Positions 1 through 5,879 are shown, counted from the stretch's first letter. The stretch is DNA of 6,844 nucleotides from Planctomycetaceae bacterium (GCA_007133715.1 SLMF01000596.1:1-6844), one strand, 5' to 3'. Program-made: numbers and translations. Notes: generated from the sequence alone by a model not told the origin.

Positions 1-870
1 ATCCGGGTGCTGGTCCTGCCCGACTGTGACGTCCTGACCGAAGGGGTGGTCCAGCGGATCCAGGCTTTTCAGGAGGCCGGGGGACTGGTGGTCGGCGACC
101 CCCATCTGTGCCCGGCTATTGTCCCGGATGTGGTGCTGCCCGCCTATCAGCGGACGGGCGATGCAGAGCAAGACAAACGGGAACTGCAGCAGCGGGCTGC
201 CCAACTGAGAGAGGCTTTGGAGGGGACCTATCGCCACCCGGTCGACAGCACGAATCCTGACGTGGTGCCGTATCGGCGCCGCTGGCGGGACACCGACTAC
301 GTCTTTGCGGTCAACGATCATCGCGAGTTCGGTGATTACGTGGGCCATCACCGTTTGGTGATGGAAAACGGGTTACCTTCCGAAACGCAACTCCGCGTTG
401 TTCGCGACGGAGGCGTTGTCTACGATCTGGTGAACCAGCAACGGATTTCCACGCATCAGGACGGCGAGCGGTTGAGTTTTCCTGTGCGGCTGGGCCCTTG
501 CGACGGCGGGGTCTACTTGGTGTTGGATCGACCGATCGACTCGCTGCAGATCGCGCCCCCCCAGGCAGCCGCGTTAGGCGATCGTCTGCAGTTTCAAGTT
601 GAAATTCTGGACGAAGACGGCACACCGGTTCCGGCGGTCGTGCCGATCCAGTTGAGCATCCAGGACGCTGCAGGGCGAGAGGCGGAGTTTAGCGGTTACT
701 ATGGGGCAGTTGGAGGAAAGCTGGAAGTGGAGCTTGATTTGGCGACTAACGAAAGTTGGGGAGTTTGGAGTATCCAGGCTCGTGAACTCGCGTCGGGCCA
801 GTCGAATCAAGCCCACTTTCGTGTCCTGGGACCGGAAAGCTGGCCGCCGGGAGCCGATGATGGATCCTGA
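1..870 (+). CDS. C-terminal part of a large protein, glycosidase-like with Ig-like C-terminus (5' partial)
   Basis: The reading frame is open from base 1 to the TGA at 868-870, giving 289 residues. The GTG at base 7 is internal to a beta-strand, so the gene begins upstream of the window. The first 33 residues (VLVLPDCDVL, then VVQRIQAFQEAGGLVVGD) resemble the C-terminal half of a class I glutamine-amidotransferase-like domain, as found in the trimerisation domain of GH42-type beta-galactosidases. A charged helix follows at about 57-75, then a beta-rich section containing DTDYVFAVND at about 97-106. Residues from about 190 to the end look like an Ig-like or macroglobulin-like beta-sandwich (VEILDEDGTPV early, then IQARELASG and AHFRVL). 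No membrane anchor or sorting signal is visible at the C-terminus. The fold-level reading is by eye. A secreted or envelope carbohydrate-active protein is the best guess; the catalytic domain would lie outside the window. The coding call is firm, the function is not. Confidence 0.85.
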   Translation: MRVLVLPDCDVLTEGVVQRIQAFQEAGGLVVGDPHLCPAIVPDVVLPAYQRTGDAEQDKRELQQRAAQLREALEGTYRHPVDSTNPDVVPYRRRWRDTDYVFAVNDHREFGDYVGHHRLVMENGLPSETQLRVVRDGGVVYDLVNQQRISTHQDGERLSFPVRLGPCDGGVYLVLDRPIDSLQIAPPQAAALGDRLQFQVEILDEDGTPVPAVVPIQLSIQDAAGREAEFSGYYGAVGGKLEVELDLATNESWGVWSIQARELASGQSNQAHFRVLGPESWPPGADDGS

Positions 871-912
871 CTGCCGAACGGAAAGCCCACCAACACAACT
901 CTGCTCGGAACC

Positions 913-918
913 GAGGAG
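913..918 (+). promoter_or_regulatory. Shine-Dalgarno of the zinc-ribbon gene
   Basis: GAGGAG lies 10 bases before the ATG at 929. It decides the start: the open frame extends upstream to 701, but that extension overlaps the preceding gene in another frame and has no comparable ribosome-binding site. Confidence 0.6.
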
Positions 919-928
919 TGATCGACCG

Positions 929-1189
929 ATGACCGAACAACGTAACCACTGTCCCGATTGCGAGTTTGAATTGCAGCCGATCAAGCTATTGGATGCGACC
1001 GGAACGGGGATGGGTGGCCAAGGGATCGGGCACACCGAACTCTCGTACGCCGCCCCCGATTCGGCGGCCAGCATGTTCACCCGCACGATACCTCGTCTGG
1101 GTGTGGTGTTGGCCAAGATTTGTCCCGAGTGCGGGCGGATCATCCTGTTTGGCAACCAACAGAGTCGTGCGGGAGGTCGGCTCGGGTGA
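929..1189 (+). CDS. Small zinc-ribbon protein, function unknown
   Basis: An 86-residue protein with two Cys pairs, CPDC (C8, C11) and CPEC-G (C65, C68), arranged as a four-Cys zinc site whose halves are 53 residues apart. The segment IPRLGVVLAKICPECGRI is typical of small zinc-ribbon proteins, where a strand runs into the second CxxCG knuckle. The middle holds a Gly-rich stretch (TGTGMGGQGIG, 24-34). I chose ATG 929 because it follows a good Shine-Dalgarno and begins just before the first knuckle. The gene starts 58 bases after the preceding gene on the same strand and may be co-transcribed with it. It ends 24 bases from the converging DUF434 gene; a weak stem (1181-1186 with 1192-1197) spans the stop codon but has no T-run. 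Zinc binding is likely. A nucleic-acid or protein-binding role is only a family-level guess. Confidence 0.75.
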   Translation: MTEQRNHCPDCEFELQPIKLLDATGTGMGGQGIGHTELSYAAPDSAASMFTRTIPRLGVVLAKICPECGRIILFGNQQSRAGGRLG

Positions 1190-1213
1190 TTCCCGGGGCA
1201 GGAGAGCCACATG

Positions 1214-1957
1214 CTACGAGGGGAGGGACGCGTCGGACCGGCCATCGAGTGCCAGTAGCGGCGCGGTGGGCACGCGGCGGGCGACCACTTCCCACGCCAG
1301 ATTGCACCAGCGCTGGCAGTGTCCAAGCACCCCGCTATCGGCGGTTGCAATCATGTGGGGCGATTCTTTCAGCACATGATCGACATCCCGGACCACTTCC
1401 ACCTGCCAGGGCCACTGGTGGTGGACTGCCAGGTCGCGAATCCGCTGGGCCAGTCGGCCGCTATTGGAAACCGGACGATCCAGGTACCACGTGGTCGGCC
1501 CGACGCCGCAGGCTGACAGGACCTGTCCCACCCGTTCCAGAGCCGGGGCGGTTTCTTCCACTTGCCGAAAACTGCCATGCAGGCTGGCCATGTCTCGCAG
1601 ACAGCCGTCGCGGCCCAGCAGCAGCACACCGCCTGCCAGGGCCGCTTCCACGGTGATCAGCACATTGAAGCCATCGACCGCCACGTGTTGACCCTGCCAA
1701 CACTCTGCGGGTACTTCCGTCCGCTGGACGTGCCATAAGACCTGATCCGAACAACTACATCGCCGCACGGCCAAGCGTTGTCGCTGGACCAATTGAAAAT
1801 GGTCACCCACCAATTGCAGGGCAGCGTCGGGGGAATAACCGCGGGACAGCAGCCAACTGAGATCGGCCACCGCCCGATTCAATACCGGCAGCATGGCCGA
1901 AGTAAACAGTTGCCGGTCTTCTGGGTGCGGCCCGCGGTGTTGGCGTCGATCGGGCAT
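1214..1957 (-). CDS. DUF434-DUF5616 protein with PIN-like acidic residues
   Basis: A complete 247-residue protein of the COG2454 type. The N-terminal DUF434 part (about 7-75) has its hallmark features: RGPHPEDRQLF (8-18), LSWLLSRGYS (33-42), ALQLVGDHFQLVQRQR (46-61) and the RCSCSD motif (66-71). The C-terminal DUF5616 part (about 90-235) begins with the strand VAVDGFNVLI (92-101) and carries LLLGRDGCLRDM (112-123), YLDRPVSNSGRLA (158-170) and IATADSGVLG (203-212). The acidic residues D95, E104, D117, D122, D160, D193 and D207 at strand ends suggest a PIN/NYN-like metal-dependent nuclease fold; this is my inference from the pattern. The function is unknown. The ATG at 1957 lies close before the conserved start of the family. 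The gene follows the alarmone hydrolase gene by 77 bases on the same strand and is probably co-transcribed with it. The archaeal family carries the same pairing of domains, as far as I recall. Confidence 0.85.
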   Translation of the reverse strand: MPDRRQHRGPHPEDRQLFTSAMLPVLNRAVADLSWLLSRGYSPDAALQLVGDHFQLVQRQRLAVRRCSCSDQVLWHVQRTEVPAECWQGQHVAVDGFNVLITVEAALAGGVLLLGRDGCLRDMASLHGSFRQVEETAPALERVGQVLSACGVGPTTWYLDRPVSNSGRLAQRIRDLAVHHQWPWQVEVVRDVDHVLKESPHMIATADSGVLGHCQRWCNLAWEVVARRVPTAPLLALDGRSDASLPS

Positions 1958-2034
1958 CGGTTCATTTCCACTGCAAGCCGGAGTGACTCACCGTCTCCCT
2001 GCTCGAAGGGGTTCTTCACGCGGGCCGCAGCCAA

Positions 2035-2577
2035 TCAACTGGCCAGGGAGGCGATCGCGGCCCGGATCCGTTCCTCGAAGCGTTCCAAAGCGTCTTGACG
2101 TTCGGGGGGGAAATCCGGTGTGAACAGTTCGAGCAGGTTTTGAGCCCGCGCGATGGTCTTGCCCCGCAGATTTGGTGGCAACGCAGCCGCGTCAACCAAG
2201 TTGTCGTACAGGTCGGCCAGCTTGCACAACTTCACTTCAATCGGCGCCTCCGCCAGCAGACGATAATACTCTTCCTCCCGCTCTTCTTCCGAGCTCCGCT
2301 TGTCTTTGCTCAACAGGGCGACCATTTCCGCCACCCGCGGGCCAAAGTGTTCGGTCAGTTCGTCGCGATCGGTCAGGGTGTCTTCGATCGTATCGTGCAG
2401 CACGGCAGCGGCCAGCACCTCCGGATCATCGATTTGGAACGCCGTGGTCAAGATCGTCAGCACCCGCATGGGGTGCGCGATGTACGGGGTGACTTCGTCC
2501 TTGCGCAATTGTTTCGCGTGTTTTCGGGCAGCGAACGAAATCGCTTGCAACATGGTGGTCGAGTGAAACTGTTTCAT
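2035..2577 (-). CDS. MESH1-type HD-domain alarmone (ppGpp) hydrolase
   Basis: A 180-residue stand-alone HD-domain protein matching small alarmone hydrolases (the hydrolase half of RelA/SpoT). It would remove the 3'-pyrophosphate from ppGpp in the cytoplasm, with a bound Mn ion. Visible motifs: ARKHAKQLRKD (17-27), YIAHPMRV (32-39, H35), VLHDTIEDT (59-67, H61-D62 and E65-D66) and KLADLYDNL (119-127, D122 and N126). H35, H61, D62 and D122 form the HD metal site, and E65-D66 is the ED motif of RSH hydrolases. Numbering and length are almost those of animal MESH1 (about 179 residues). No synthetase, TGS or ACT domain is present. An AAGG Shine-Dalgarno (plus-strand CCTT at 2587-2590) sits 9 bases before the ATG. 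MESH1 enzymes can also dephosphorylate NADPH, so that activity cannot be excluded. The gene heads a two-gene unit with the DUF434 gene. Confidence 0.9.
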   Translation of the reverse strand: MKQFHSTTMLQAISFAARKHAKQLRKDEVTPYIAHPMRVLTILTTAFQIDDPEVLAAAVLHDTIEDTLTDRDELTEHFGPRVAEMVALLSKDKRSSEEEREEEYYRLLAEAPIEVKLCKLADLYDNLVDAAALPPNLRGKTIARAQNLLELFTPDFPPERQDALERFEERIRAAIASLAS

Positions 2578-2668
2578 CCAAATCAGCCTTTCGTATCAGG
2601 CAAAGCAACGGGTCAACAGGACACAGGACTGCCCCGGAAGCGCCACCAGCGGACGCAACGCACCGCCC

Positions 2669-2697
2669 AATGTACCCTGGCTGCTCGCGGCAACCAA
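2669..2697 (-). promoter_or_regulatory. Candidate sigma70-like promoter for the alarmone hydrolase unit
   Basis: On the minus strand, TTGGTT (plus-strand 2692-2697) is followed after 17 bases by TACATT (2669-2674). The -35 box matches the consensus at 3 of 6 positions and the -10 box at 4 of 6, with ideal spacing. Transcription would begin about 85 bases before the ATG at 2577. Planctomycete promoters are poorly known, so this is tentative. Confidence 0.25.
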
Positions 2698-2795
2698 GTA
2701 GGCCAGTCTTTCAGTAGTTCGATAGGACTATTTCCGTTTGATCTGAACGAGCTATTTTATAAGCTGGAGTGGGAACGCGATTCGAGTCACCCCCT

Positions 2796-2824
2796 TTTTC
2801 ATCGCGACGGCTGCTGGGTATAAC
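2796..2824 (+). promoter_or_regulatory. Candidate sigma70-like promoter for the SDR-aldolase cluster
   Basis: TTTTCA (2796-2801) and TATAAC (2819-2824) are separated by exactly 17 bases. The -10 box matches TATAAT at 5 of 6 positions and the -35 box matches TTGACA at 4 of 6. Transcription would begin near 2831, leaving a leader of about 45 bases before the GTG at 2876. Position and spacing fit well, but no experiment supports it. Confidence 0.35.
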
Positions 2825-2875
2825 TACCGTCCAATCGAATACCTTTTCCCGCATGTTGAATGAGCGAGTGTTCCA

Positions 2876-3658
2876 GTGGATCTGCATTTGAATGGCAAGA
2901 CGGCGATTGTGACCGGTGGTTCGCGTGGGCTTGGTCGAGCGATCTGTGAGGGGTTGGCGGCCGAGGGGTGTCAACTGGCCATCAGTTTTCTCCGCGATGC
3001 TTCGCGGGGGATCGACTTGTCGGACGAGGCGGAGGCGTTGGTCGAACGATTGTGGGATCAATACCACACGCGAGCGGTCGCGATTGGGGGGGATGTGTCC
3101 GTCGCGGACCAGGTGGACCAGTTGTATCGTCAAACTCGACAGGAGTTTGGTACGCCCGACATTTTGGTCAACAATGCCGGCATTTGGCCCACTGCCCTCG
3201 CACATGAGATCGATCCCCACGAATTCGAACGGGTATTGCAGGTCAATCTGTTGGGTTCGTTTTTGACCTGTCGCAGTGCCGTGCGGGAGTGGCTCGCAGC
3301 CGATCGAGGGGGTCGAATCGTCAACATCACTTCGCCTGCCGCCTTTCAAGGCTCGACGACCGGGCATGCCCATTATGCGGCTTCCAAGGCAGGCTTGGTC
3401 AGTTTTAGTGTCTCGCTGGCTCGGGAGGTGGCACCCCGCGGGATTCACGTGAATCTGGTCGCGCCGGGGATGACCCGGACGGAAATGTCGCGGGCGACGT
3501 TGGCGCAGGGCGAACAACCGTATCTGGAGCGGATCCCGTTGCGGCGGATCGCGGAACCCTCAGACATTGCCGATGTGATTGTCTTCCTGGCCTCGGATCG
3601 CGCCGGTTACATGACCGGTGCCACCGTGGACGTTACCGGGGGCATGCTGATGCGATAG
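2876..3658 (+). CDS. Short-chain dehydrogenase/reductase (SDR), classical FabG-like
   Basis: A complete 260-residue classical SDR, the usual length for the family. It would be a cytoplasmic NAD(P)-dependent oxidoreductase acting on an alcohol/ketone pair. Motifs in order: the Rossmann TGGSRGLG (13-20), the acidic GDV (72-74), NNAG (99-102), structural N124, and the catalytic set S153, Y167 and K171 (YAASK). PGMTRTEM follows the sixth strand, and GYMTGATVDVTGG closes the fold. The start is GTG 2876, just ahead of the canonical LxGKTAIVTGG opening; the purine-rich GAGCGAG at 2862-2868 is only a weak Shine-Dalgarno. An Arg after the glycine-rich turn (R17) would allow NADP, but the cofactor is not settled. 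It is the first gene of a plus-strand cluster with an aldolase and two further dehydrogenases, so a sugar or polyol substrate is more likely than fatty-acid synthesis. The exact substrate is unknown. Confidence 0.92.
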   Translation: MDLHLNGKTAIVTGGSRGLGRAICEGLAAEGCQLAISFLRDASRGIDLSDEAEALVERLWDQYHTRAVAIGGDVSVADQVDQLYRQTRQEFGTPDILVNNAGIWPTALAHEIDPHEFERVLQVNLLGSFLTCRSAVREWLAADRGGRIVNITSPAAFQGSTTGHAHYAASKAGLVSFSVSLAREVAPRGIHVNLVAPGMTRTEMSRATLAQGEQPYLERIPLRRIAEPSDIADVIVFLASDRAGYMTGATVDVTGGMLMR

Positions 3659-3680
3659 GCTGCGGGGAAAGAGTCGAGGG

Positions 3681-3705
3681 GTTCTTGCCGTCGGTCGGCG
3701 GGAAC
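3681..3705 (+). other. 10-bp RNA hairpin between SDR and aldolase genes
   Basis: GTTCTTGCCG (3681-3690) pairs along its full length with CGGCGGGAAC (3696-3705), using two G-U pairs, around the loop TCGGT. No T-run follows, so it is not a standard intrinsic terminator. It could be an mRNA-stability or processing element that sets the ratio of the flanking genes. Confidence 0.45.
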
Positions 3706-3744
3706 ACATAGGAAATCCTGGGATTGCTGGAGTTTACCACCAAG

Positions 3745-4605
3745 ATGTTGGTCACCCTGAAGGAAGTTCTGGATGCGGCTCGGGAGCAGCATTATGCTGT
3801 GCCGGCTTTCGATTATACCGAAGATGTGATGGCCCGCACGATTCTGGAGACGGCAGCCGAGAAACGCTCGCCGGCCATCATGATGACCCTGGAACGGGAT
3901 TTGGAGAGTAGCGGGGGCCTGGGCTGGATCTACCAATCCAGCGTGGTCAAGGCGGCGGCCGCTGCGATGGATGTGCCGGTCGTCCTCCATTTGGACCATG
4001 CCAGCAAGATCGAATCGGTCCAGCGGGCGTTGGAGTTGGGTTACACGTCGGTGATGATCGACGGTTCGCGCCTGCCGTTCGAGGAGAACGTGGCACTGAC
4101 CCAAGCGGTGGTTAAGTTGGCACACCCGCGTGGGGTGAGTGTCGAGGCGGAATTGGGGCATGTGGGCGGAATGGACCTGGAAGACGTGGCCCACGTCGAG
4201 AACGTGCTGACCGAAGCCGACGAATTGGCACGATTTGTCGAGTTGACGGGTTGCGATGCACTGGCCGTATCGATTGGCACCGCCCACGGCGTCTACCGCT
4301 CGCTGCCCGATTTGAACATCGCGCGGTTGAAGGAGCTGAATGCAGCCAGTCGCGTCCCGTTGGTGCTGCACGGAGGTTCGGGGACCCCGGACGATCAGAT
4401 CCGCGCGGCGGCGCAGGAAGGGATTTGCAAGCTGAACATTTATGCGGATCTGCGGATCGCGATGTACCGGGGCGTCAAGACCACCGCGGTTCTCCATGAA
4501 CGCCCCGATCCGCTGCCGTTCGACCTGTTTCAGCCTTTGCGGCAGGAGATGGCGGCGGTGATTCGAGACAAGATCGATCTGCTGGGCTCGGCGAATCGAG
4601 CATGA
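3745..4605 (+). CDS. Class II ketose-bisphosphate aldolase, KbaY/GatY-like
   Basis: A 286-residue zinc-dependent class II aldolase. The family splits a phosphorylated ketose into dihydroxyacetone phosphate and an aldehyde in the cytoplasm. Motifs, numbered from ATG 3745: LHLDHA (81-86, catalytic D84 and zinc ligand H85), MIDGSRLPFEENV (104-116), VEAELGHVGG (133-142, E136), IGTAHGVY (177-184, zinc ligand H181), LHGGSG (208-213, zinc ligand H209), KLNIYADLR (229-237, N231) and the C-terminal GSANR shared with E. coli KbaY. I prefer ATG 3745 to the upstream TTG 3724: GGAG lies at 3729-3732, and the family opens with this short strand before a helix. Two features differ from KbaY: the AFN motif is AFD (D23), and the loop that is normally Gly/Thr-rich reads MTLERD (47-52). 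It lies 86 bases after the SDR gene. The family is firm; the substrate (tagatose, fructose or another phosphate) is open. Confidence 0.93.
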   Translation: MLVTLKEVLDAAREQHYAVPAFDYTEDVMARTILETAAEKRSPAIMMTLERDLESSGGLGWIYQSSVVKAAAAAMDVPVVLHLDHASKIESVQRALELGYTSVMIDGSRLPFEENVALTQAVVKLAHPRGVSVEAELGHVGGMDLEDVAHVENVLTEADELARFVELTGCDALAVSIGTAHGVYRSLPDLNIARLKELNAASRVPLVLHGGSGTPDDQIRAAAQEGICKLNIYADLRIAMYRGVKTTAVLHERPDPLPFDLFQPLRQEMAAVIRDKIDLLGSANRA

Positions 4606-4626
4606 CCCCTTCAATTCCATGTAGAG

Positions 4627-4651
4627 CCCGAGAGCCTGACGGGGACTCGGG
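4627..4651 (+). other. Hairpin overlapping the hydroxyacid dehydrogenase ribosome-binding site
   Basis: CCCGAG (4627-4632) pairs perfectly with CTCGGG (4646-4651); a smaller CC/GG pairing around TGAC can form inside the 13-base loop. The last bases of the 3' arm are also the first bases of the Shine-Dalgarno GGAGGGAG (4649-4656). If it forms in the mRNA it could lower translation of the downstream gene. Confidence 0.35.
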
Positions 4652-4656
4652 AGGGA
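4649..4656 (+). promoter_or_regulatory. Shine-Dalgarno of the D-2-hydroxyacid dehydrogenase gene
   Basis: GGAGGGAG lies 10 bases before ATG 4667 and supports that start. Its first three bases are shared with the 3' arm of the 4627-4651 hairpin. Confidence 0.6.
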
Positions 4657-4666
4657 GACGTTCCCG

Positions 4667-5734
4667 ATGCGATTGCTGGCGATCAGTGACAATTACATCC
4701 CGGCGGAGTTCATGCGGCGGGGGTTTGACTGCCTGCACGAACAGGGGGTGCAGGTCGAAGTGCGGAGTTGGGAACAGCCGACGCTGATCGATCTGCAGCA
4801 GGCCAATCTGGCGATTGAACAGGGCGGACCGAACGCGGTGGCTCTGCCGCCCGAATTGACCGCGGGCATCGAAGCTTTTGAGATCATTTGTGTCCAGTTC
4901 TGCCCGTTGGGAGAGCAGGTTCTGAAATCGGCGACCGGCTTGAAAGCCATTGGCGTGCTGCGCGGCGGCACGGAGAACGTGGCCGTCGACTGGGCCACAC
5001 AACGGGGGATTGCCGTGTTGAACACGCCGGGCCGGAATGCCCGAGCGGTGGCGGAATGCACGTTGGGGCTGATCCTGACCGAAGTCCGCAACTTGGCCCG
5101 CGGGCATGCGGCTCTGAAAGCTGGCCGTTGGACCCGAGAGTTCCCCAATCGTGACTTTATCCCGGAACTGAATGGCCGCACGGTCGGTCTGGTGGGCTAC
5201 GGGGCCGTGGCCCGACTGCTGGCCGGCTATCTCCAGGCCTTGGGCTGCCGGATTCTGGCCTATGATCCGTATGTACAGGAAGACACCTCGCCGGTAGAAA
5301 TGGTGGATCTGGAGCGTCTGCTGGACCAGGCGGACGTGGTCTCCGTGCATGCGCGGTTGACGGAAGCGACCCGGCATTTGATCGGTCCGGCCGAATTGGA
5401 ACGGATGAAACCCACCGCCGTGCTGGTCAATACGGCTCGAAGCGGCTTGGTCGACGAACAGGCTCTGATCCGCGTACTGAAGGCGGGGCGTTTGGCCGGT
5501 GCCGCGCTGGATGTCTTTGATGAAGAACCCCTGCCAGACGGACATCCGTTGCTGGAGTTGGAGAATGTGACCCTCGTACCCCATTTGGCGGGAAGCACGA
5601 TCGATGCGTTCTTGAACAGCCCTCACTTGCTGGCGCAGCACCTCCGCCGGATGCTGGCCGGTGAAGAACGGCTGCCGATCGTCAATGGGGTCAAGCCGGC
5701 GGACGAACTGGTAAGCGGCACGACAGGTAGTTGA
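4667..5734 (+). CDS. D-2-hydroxyacid dehydrogenase (SerA-like family)
   Basis: A complete 355-residue NAD-dependent dehydrogenase interconverting a 2-hydroxyacid and its 2-oxoacid in the cytoplasm. The N-terminal substrate domain holds VLRGGTENV (97-105) and NTPGRNARAVAE (119-130), the usual carboxylate-binding region. The Rossmann domain carries GLVGYG (174-179), with D200 at the end of the second strand to bind the NAD ribose. The catalytic triad is visible: R258 in NTARSGLVD (255-263), E287 in DEEP (285-288) and H306 in PHLAGST (305-311). There is no ACT domain, so it is not a serine-feedback-regulated long-form SerA. RGGTENV resembles the RGGxxNV group of uncharacterised paralogues more than true phosphoglycerate dehydrogenase. 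It follows the aldolase gene by 61 bases, so a role in sugar-acid breakdown is more likely than serine synthesis. The substrate is unknown. Confidence 0.92.
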   Translation: MRLLAISDNYIPAEFMRRGFDCLHEQGVQVEVRSWEQPTLIDLQQANLAIEQGGPNAVALPPELTAGIEAFEIICVQFCPLGEQVLKSATGLKAIGVLRGGTENVAVDWATQRGIAVLNTPGRNARAVAECTLGLILTEVRNLARGHAALKAGRWTREFPNRDFIPELNGRTVGLVGYGAVARLLAGYLQALGCRILAYDPYVQEDTSPVEMVDLERLLDQADVVSVHARLTEATRHLIGPAELERMKPTAVLVNTARSGLVDEQALIRVLKAGRLAGAALDVFDEEPLPDGHPLLELENVTLVPHLAGSTIDAFLNSPHLLAQHLRRMLAGEERLPIVNGVKPADELVSGTTGS

Positions 5735-5806
5735 AGGTGACCGAAACCGGGAGTGTGCGAAAGATTTATCCCGTTAAGCAGTACAATTGATTTTTTGACG
5801 AAATAC

Positions 5807-5829
5807 GTGCGATCCGCACCCGTGTGCGG
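5807..5829 (+). other. Overlapping, mutually exclusive hairpins upstream of gldA
   Basis: Three arms lie in a row: GTGCG (5807-5811), CGCAC (5815-5819, or CCGCAC from 5814) and GTGCGG (5824-5829). The middle arm can pair with the left one (5 bp, 3-base loop) or the right one (6 bp, 4-base loop), but not both. A further ACCCG (5818-5822) can pair with CGGGT (5835-5839), and a run of six T lies at 5848-5853. The layout resembles a small attenuator or RNA switch in the 145-base spacer before gldA, but it could also be a DNA-level operator or chance in GC-rich sequence. Confidence 0.3.
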
Positions 5830-5866
5830 TCTCGCGGGTTGGAATCGTTTTTTCTCTCCCCTTTCC

Positions 5867-5872
5867 AGGAGG
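5867..5872 (+). promoter_or_regulatory. Strong Shine-Dalgarno of the glycerol dehydrogenase gene
   Basis: AGGAGG, the full consensus, lies 7 bases before GTG 5880. It decides this non-ATG start, since no in-frame ATG lies near the beginning of the protein. Confidence 0.75.
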
Positions 5873-5879
5873 CAATGTT

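Larger units (their letters stand above)
2578..2875. promoter_or_regulatory. Divergent intergenic region between alarmone hydrolase and SDR genes
   Basis: About 300 bases separate two genes that are transcribed away from each other. No credible ORF lies in it. The half nearer the SDR gene is clearly more AT-rich than the surrounding genes, especially 2700-2765. One candidate promoter is listed for each direction. TATAAG at 2758-2763 is another -10-like box, but its nearest -35-like sequence (TTGATC, 2738-2743) is only 14 bases away. I see no convincing operator palindrome. Confidence 0.5.

Noticed and set aside
1181..1197. Short stem at the convergent gene ends as a bidirectional terminator
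   Set aside because: Only six pairs including a wobble, and no T-run on either strand; it overlaps the zinc-ribbon stop codon.
1120..1656. Plus-strand open frame of 178 codons overlapping the zinc-ribbon and DUF434 genes
   Set aside because: It is antisense to the motif-bearing DUF434 gene and has Arg/Pro/Gly-rich shadow composition.
2774..2796. TTCGAGTC resembling a tRNA T-loop, in GCGATTCGAGTCACCCC
   Set aside because: The base before the loop is A rather than G, the flanking bases do not form a T-stem, and no D-arm, anticodon arm or acceptor stem can be found nearby.
2711..3517. Antisense open frame of 268 codons across the SDR gene and its upstream region
   Set aside because: It runs opposite a classical SDR with intact motifs and has low-complexity composition and no plausible start context.
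3724..3744. Upstream TTG as the aldolase start, adding seven residues
   Set aside because: The ATG at 3745 has GGAG at 3729-3732 at a usable distance and matches the usual family N-terminus. The TTG has no ribosome-binding site of its own.
3607..5641. Two long antisense open frames (361 and 388 codons) opposite the aldolase and the hydroxyacid dehydrogenase
   Set aside because: They lie wholly opposite genes with clear family motifs. Their translations are rich in Arg, Gln and His with no recognisable motif, as expected for shadow frames in GC-rich DNA.
5782..5800. TACAAT and TTGACG boxes in the gldA spacer as a promoter
   Set aside because: The boxes are in the wrong order, and neither has a suitable partner at 16-18 bases, so I did not call a promoter.
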